Assembly: GCA_016584305.1 (NCBI GenBank)
Contig: JACEEZ010022692.1
Coordinates: 280,001-344,000, forward strand
Direction of reading: 5' to 3'
DNA: 64,000 nucleotides
DNA from: Chionoecetes opilio
Lineage: Eukaryota > Arthropoda > Malacostraca > Decapoda > Majidae
In this document: piece by piece, positions 61,901 to 64,000 of the stretch
How positions within the stretch are numbered: position 1 is the stretch's first letter
Layout: the number at the start of each line of letters is the position of its first letter
Position numbers and translations under genes: made by a program
The notes under the pieces: generated by a model
Seen by the model: the letters and a program-made list of their open reading frames with translations, nothing else
Databases searched by the model: none
Told to the model about the DNA's origin: nothing

Positions 61901-62859
61901 TCATCATTGTTATTCCTGCACATTATATATGTATTTGCTATAACTCAGGCAGATTTATAATAGTTAAATCTCGTTTCATGAATTACTTGACAATTGTTCC
62001 TTTTTGTCTGTTGTTCCACGCCCCCAAGTTAGCCAGCGCTGCCCTAACACAGTGTTGTCCCCCCCCTGCAGGCTTCTATCTCATCGTGTACCACGGTCTG
62101 CTCATCATGTTTCTGTGGGCCTACTGGCAAACCATCTTCACGGAGATTGGCACTGTGCCCAAACAGGTGACACACACACACAGAGAGAGAGTTGTTTTCA
62201 TGCCATCTATATATATATATATATATATATATATTTTTTTTCTTAATGAATAAAGGAATGTATAAATTGATGATTTTAGATGTGTTAAATGAGAGAGAGG
62301 GAGCATATTCACAGACTTGTATATAGTACATCCTCGGGCCTCAAAGTGTACAATTGATCTTACCAGCCACTGGCGAGTACTTAAATTTTTTACCAACCAA
62401 TAAAAATTTTTACTTGCCAGAGGAAAATTTGTGCCTGGTGAAGGGCTGCCTCTCTCCACTGAAGTTGAACAATTATTTTTACACTTGCCACCGGCGAGTG
62501 TAAAATATTTTTTAACCACCATGTAATTTATTTCCTCGCCATGGCGAGGAAAATACTCGCAACTTTCAGGCCTTACTTTCTTAAGGCGGGCGTTTCCACT
62601 TTTTGGTCAAAATTTTTGTAGTGAGCTGAAATGTTTACACAATAAGCTAGGTAACAGCATGATATCTGTGAAAAAGTGTGAAGGTGATGCCACCACAAGT
62701 TTCCACATAATCATTTTGTTTATAAAAATCCGTCAATATTTGGAACATTTTTGAAACGACAATACTTTGCTATTCTTAGTTGTATTATATATTTCTTTGT
62801 TTGTCTAGTAAATTTGATCCCTGAACTAAATCCTCACGATAGTTTTTTTAGATAGCTTC

Positions 62860-62905
<46 letters not shown>

Positions 62906-63645
62906 TAATATTATATATATATATATATATATGTATAAAAATTTGGTAATTTGGTTTGTTTAATTTCTATGTTTTTGCTGTAGTAATAGTTATTTTTTTA
63001 CTTAGAACTATTTAGCCCGGTGAGATTTTAGTCACACATTTTGAAATAGGTTCATTAGCTTTTTTGGAGTGTATTTTTTTTATAAGAAAAACTTTGTTTT
63101 GAGTATTCGGCCTTTTCCCCAAAAATTCATTGTTAGGTAATCATTTTTTTTCTCTTTTTGTTCATGTTTATTTTCCATCATGTACATCTATTTGAGAGCA
63201 TTTAGGCACCTGGTCCCTCGTCTTTGTGGTTGAAAGATACTTCCAGTGAAGATGGCGCGCTAACACGTCGAGAAGGGGTCCACGAGCGGCGGGGGGGCGG
63301 GGGGGGGTCCAACATAGTCTATTTTTATCCAAATTTGATGAGTTTTCGAGAAAATTTAGTTTACTATAGGGTGCTTTAAAGCCTCAGTGATCTCTAGAGT
63401 GCTGAAACAGAAAAATGAAATATTTTTTACTGTAGTTAAAAAAAATTGGAAACCCCCCTTAAGAAAATATTATTTCATAATAAAATATGAAAAAATATCC
63501 TCCTCCCTACTCCCACAGTTCCGGCTGCCGCCCTCGGAGCTGGACTGCTACGAGGCCGGGGAGACGGACGAGGCAAGGAGGGACGTGCTGGAGCGCTTCA
63601 CACAGAAACAGAACCTGCCCATCTACAACAGAACTGTGATGGGCG
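57679..63645 (+). CDS. DHHC palmitoyltransferase, ZDHHC2/15/20 group (5' part)
   Basis: A multipass membrane S-acyltransferase that adds palmitate to cysteines of target proteins at Golgi, endosomes or plasma membrane. Visible exons: 57679-57814, 61624-61650, 62072-62166, 63519-63645, with phases 1, 1, 0, 1 consistent, giving 128 codons. TM1 is 'WLPVLFIVTVVVWSYYAYVL' (about residues 22-41) and TM2 lies in 'CFYLIVYHGLLIMFLWAYWQ' with TIFTEIG (about 54-76). 'SELDCYEAGETDEARRDVLE' and 'LPIYNRTVMGG' match the cytosolic segment just before the zinc-binding DHHC domain. That domain lies beyond the right edge, so catalytic residues cannot be checked. The order and spacing match ZDHHC2/15/20, which I cannot separate here. 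Confidence 0.9.
58018..60641 (-). mobile_element. 2.6-kb decayed DNA transposon (FDTT..NTG / ACRHH family)
   Basis: TIR GGGTGCCAATA at the left and inverse TATTGGCACCC at the right, with TTA/TA flanks. The minus strand carries, in order but in shifting frames: 'VWLLGHSVP' (60440), 'EVLDFWTRARIPT' (60290), 'DLLDIAHSDALTL' (60140), 'LTVHWDGKIL' (59620), 'EGVEKLLGVPKL' (59520), then 'FACRHHVHELVLEKAF' (59330) after an FDTT-S/A-NTG motif. I recall this layout from a widespread arthropod transposon-like protein family; its RNase H-like D plus CRHH arrangement recalls hAT, but the superfamily is not certain. It sits in ZDHHC intron 1. Confidence 0.82.
58250..60471 (-). pseudogene. Frameshifted transposase-like gene
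   Basis: About 740 codons' worth of minus-strand protein, broken by at least four frameshifts. The longest intact piece (60047-59487) carries a Ser/Glu-rich acidic linker and the HWDGKILP block. The C-terminal piece near 58990-58250 includes 'ACFTTLSCHFWYLA' and a basic tail. Not functional as it stands. Confidence 0.8.
60645..61478. mobile_element. CCTCG..CCCGGA TIR element with internal ~155-bp repeats
   Basis: The left 'aaaaccccgtttctggattt-tcggatttgccgg' and the right 'gtccgggaaatcgaggtttg' form imperfect TIRs. Inside are four tandem units of about 155 bp marked by 'cgccaggtggcagcatgctc-agcggtcgtattgtttac' (60797, 60953, 61103, 61253), each progressively shortened or diverged. Related to the fragment at 6385-6605. 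Confidence 0.7.
61487..61570. repeat. (AT)n microsatellite
   Basis: AT runs ending about 50 bases before the ZDHHC exon 2 acceptor. Confidence 0.93.
61624..61650 (+). CDS. ZDHHC coding exon 2 (27-nt micro-exon)
   Basis: Bounded by TTGAACAG and AAAT|GTGAGT. Encodes LTIESIIEK plus one base, the short lumenal loop between TM1 and TM2 (family: variable sequence before V-Y-L-I). Phases on both sides fit exactly, which is the main support for such a small exon. Confidence 0.75.
61677..61902. repeat. (TAG)n trinucleotide array
   Basis: About 70 TAG/TAA-type units beginning 26 bases after a donor. Six-frame translations are spurious. Confidence 0.95.
62072..62166 (+). CDS. ZDHHC coding exon 3: TM2
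   Basis: Acceptor CCCTGCAG, donor CAG|GTGACA. Encodes 'CFYLIVYHGLLIMFLWAYWQ' then TIFTEIGTVPKQ, aligned with the family's 'YLILYHAIFVFFTWTYWKSI'. Leaves in phase 0. Confidence 0.92.
62330..62575. mobile_element. Candidate MITE (GGGCCTCAAAGT)
   Basis: 'gggcctcaaagtgtac' at the left and 'gcaactttcaggcctt' at the right are roughly inverted; several 'ggcgagtac'/'ccaccggcgagtg' words mirror inside. The ends are uncertain. Confidence 0.4.
62580..63510. other. ZDHHC intron 3, AT-rich
   Basis: T-rich unique sequence with an (AT)n run at 62865-62932 and a G-rich patch at 63288-63308. No exon seen. Confidence 0.6.
63519..63645 (+). CDS. ZDHHC coding exon 4
   Basis: Acceptor TCCCACAG, donor GGGCG|GTGAGT. 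Encodes 'FRLPPSELDCYEAGETDEAR' and 'RFTQKQNLPIYNRTVMGG', the pre-DHHC segment (family: L-P-[IV]-Y-x-R-T). Leaves in phase 1; the DHHC exon should follow outside the window. Confidence 0.92.
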
Positions 63646-63722
63646 GTGAGTGTAGGGGGGCTGCAGGTGTGTAGGGGGGTAGAAACAGAACCTATATATA
63701 ACACACACACACACACACACTC

Positions 63723-63957
63723 AGGATACTCCGTAGTGTAGTGGGTAGCACGCTCGGTTCACAACCGATAGGTTTCGGGTTCGATCCCCGGGCGGAGCGG
63801 AGAAAGATGGGCGGTCTCCTTAAAACCCGAGCCCCTGTCCACCCAGCAGTGAATGGGTACCGGGTGTTAGCGAGGGATTTGTAAATGATAAAATGTAGCT
63901 ATGGAGACGGGGCCATACGAGTGTAGCTCAGGCCCTATAAAATACAACTACACTACC
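63723..63957 (+). mobile_element. tRNA-Val-derived SINE, copy 2
   Basis: Plus-oriented copy of the SINE at 3587-3864: 'ctccgtagtgtagtgggtag', anticodon loop TTCACAA (CAC), B box GGGTTCGATCCCC, body to 'cctataaaatacaactacac'. Confidence 0.87.
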
Positions 63958-64000
63958 CTGCCGAGTTTCACGATTGCTTTATTCCGAAGGCATAGCGCGA

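Overview
The window is eukaryotic nuclear DNA. Every gene is split by GT-AG introns, and much of the sequence is microsatellite, minisatellite and small transposable element. Protein similarity recalled from known families, together with several tRNA-derived SINEs and extreme simple-repeat density, suggests an arthropod, most likely a decapod crustacean. The species is inference, not shown by the sequence.

Four protein genes are supported, with exons joined by codon phase. (1) 1462-13732 (+): a complete nine-exon cytochrome P450 of the CYP3-clan type, 527 codons. (2) 34587 to about 26488 (-): CHCHD2/CHCHD10, the mitochondrial twin-CX9C protein, four coding exons plus a probable tiny last exon. 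(3) 36456-51668 (+): Integrator complex subunit 10 (INTS10), thirteen coding exons, with local frame damage in two late exons. (4) 57679 to beyond the right edge (+): the first four coding exons of a DHHC palmitoyltransferase of the ZDHHC2/15/20 group. CHCHD2 and INTS10 are head to head and may share a promoter (about 34690-35170). The four proteins (detoxification/steroid oxidation, mitochondrial organisation, snRNA/mRNA 3'-end processing, protein lipidation) are not a functional cluster.

Layout: 1-1461 AT-rich then CCACA-rich DNA upstream of the P450; 1462-13732 P450, with introns full of MITEs, SINEs and arrays; 14060-24900 gene-poor satellite region (149-bp, 125-bp and 19-bp tandem arrays, hairpin elements, one SINE); 25439-26094 a hAT-type MITE with perfect 8-bp target duplication; 26330-34590 CHCHD2, whose first intron holds a 1.4-kb TIR element with an unrecognised ORF and a LINE fragment interrupted by a PIF/Harbinger-like element carrying a MADF-domain remnant; 35190-51668 INTS10, with a 4.4-kb 28-bp minisatellite in one intron; 52200-57640 MITEs, a near-perfect 277-bp-arm palindrome and probable 5' UTR exons; 57640-64000 ZDHHC, with a 2.6-kb decayed DNA transposon in its first coding intron.

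The most interesting signals are the seeding of simple repeats at splice sites, repeated shadow copies of exon edges inside INTS10 introns, the large palindrome, and the nested transposons.
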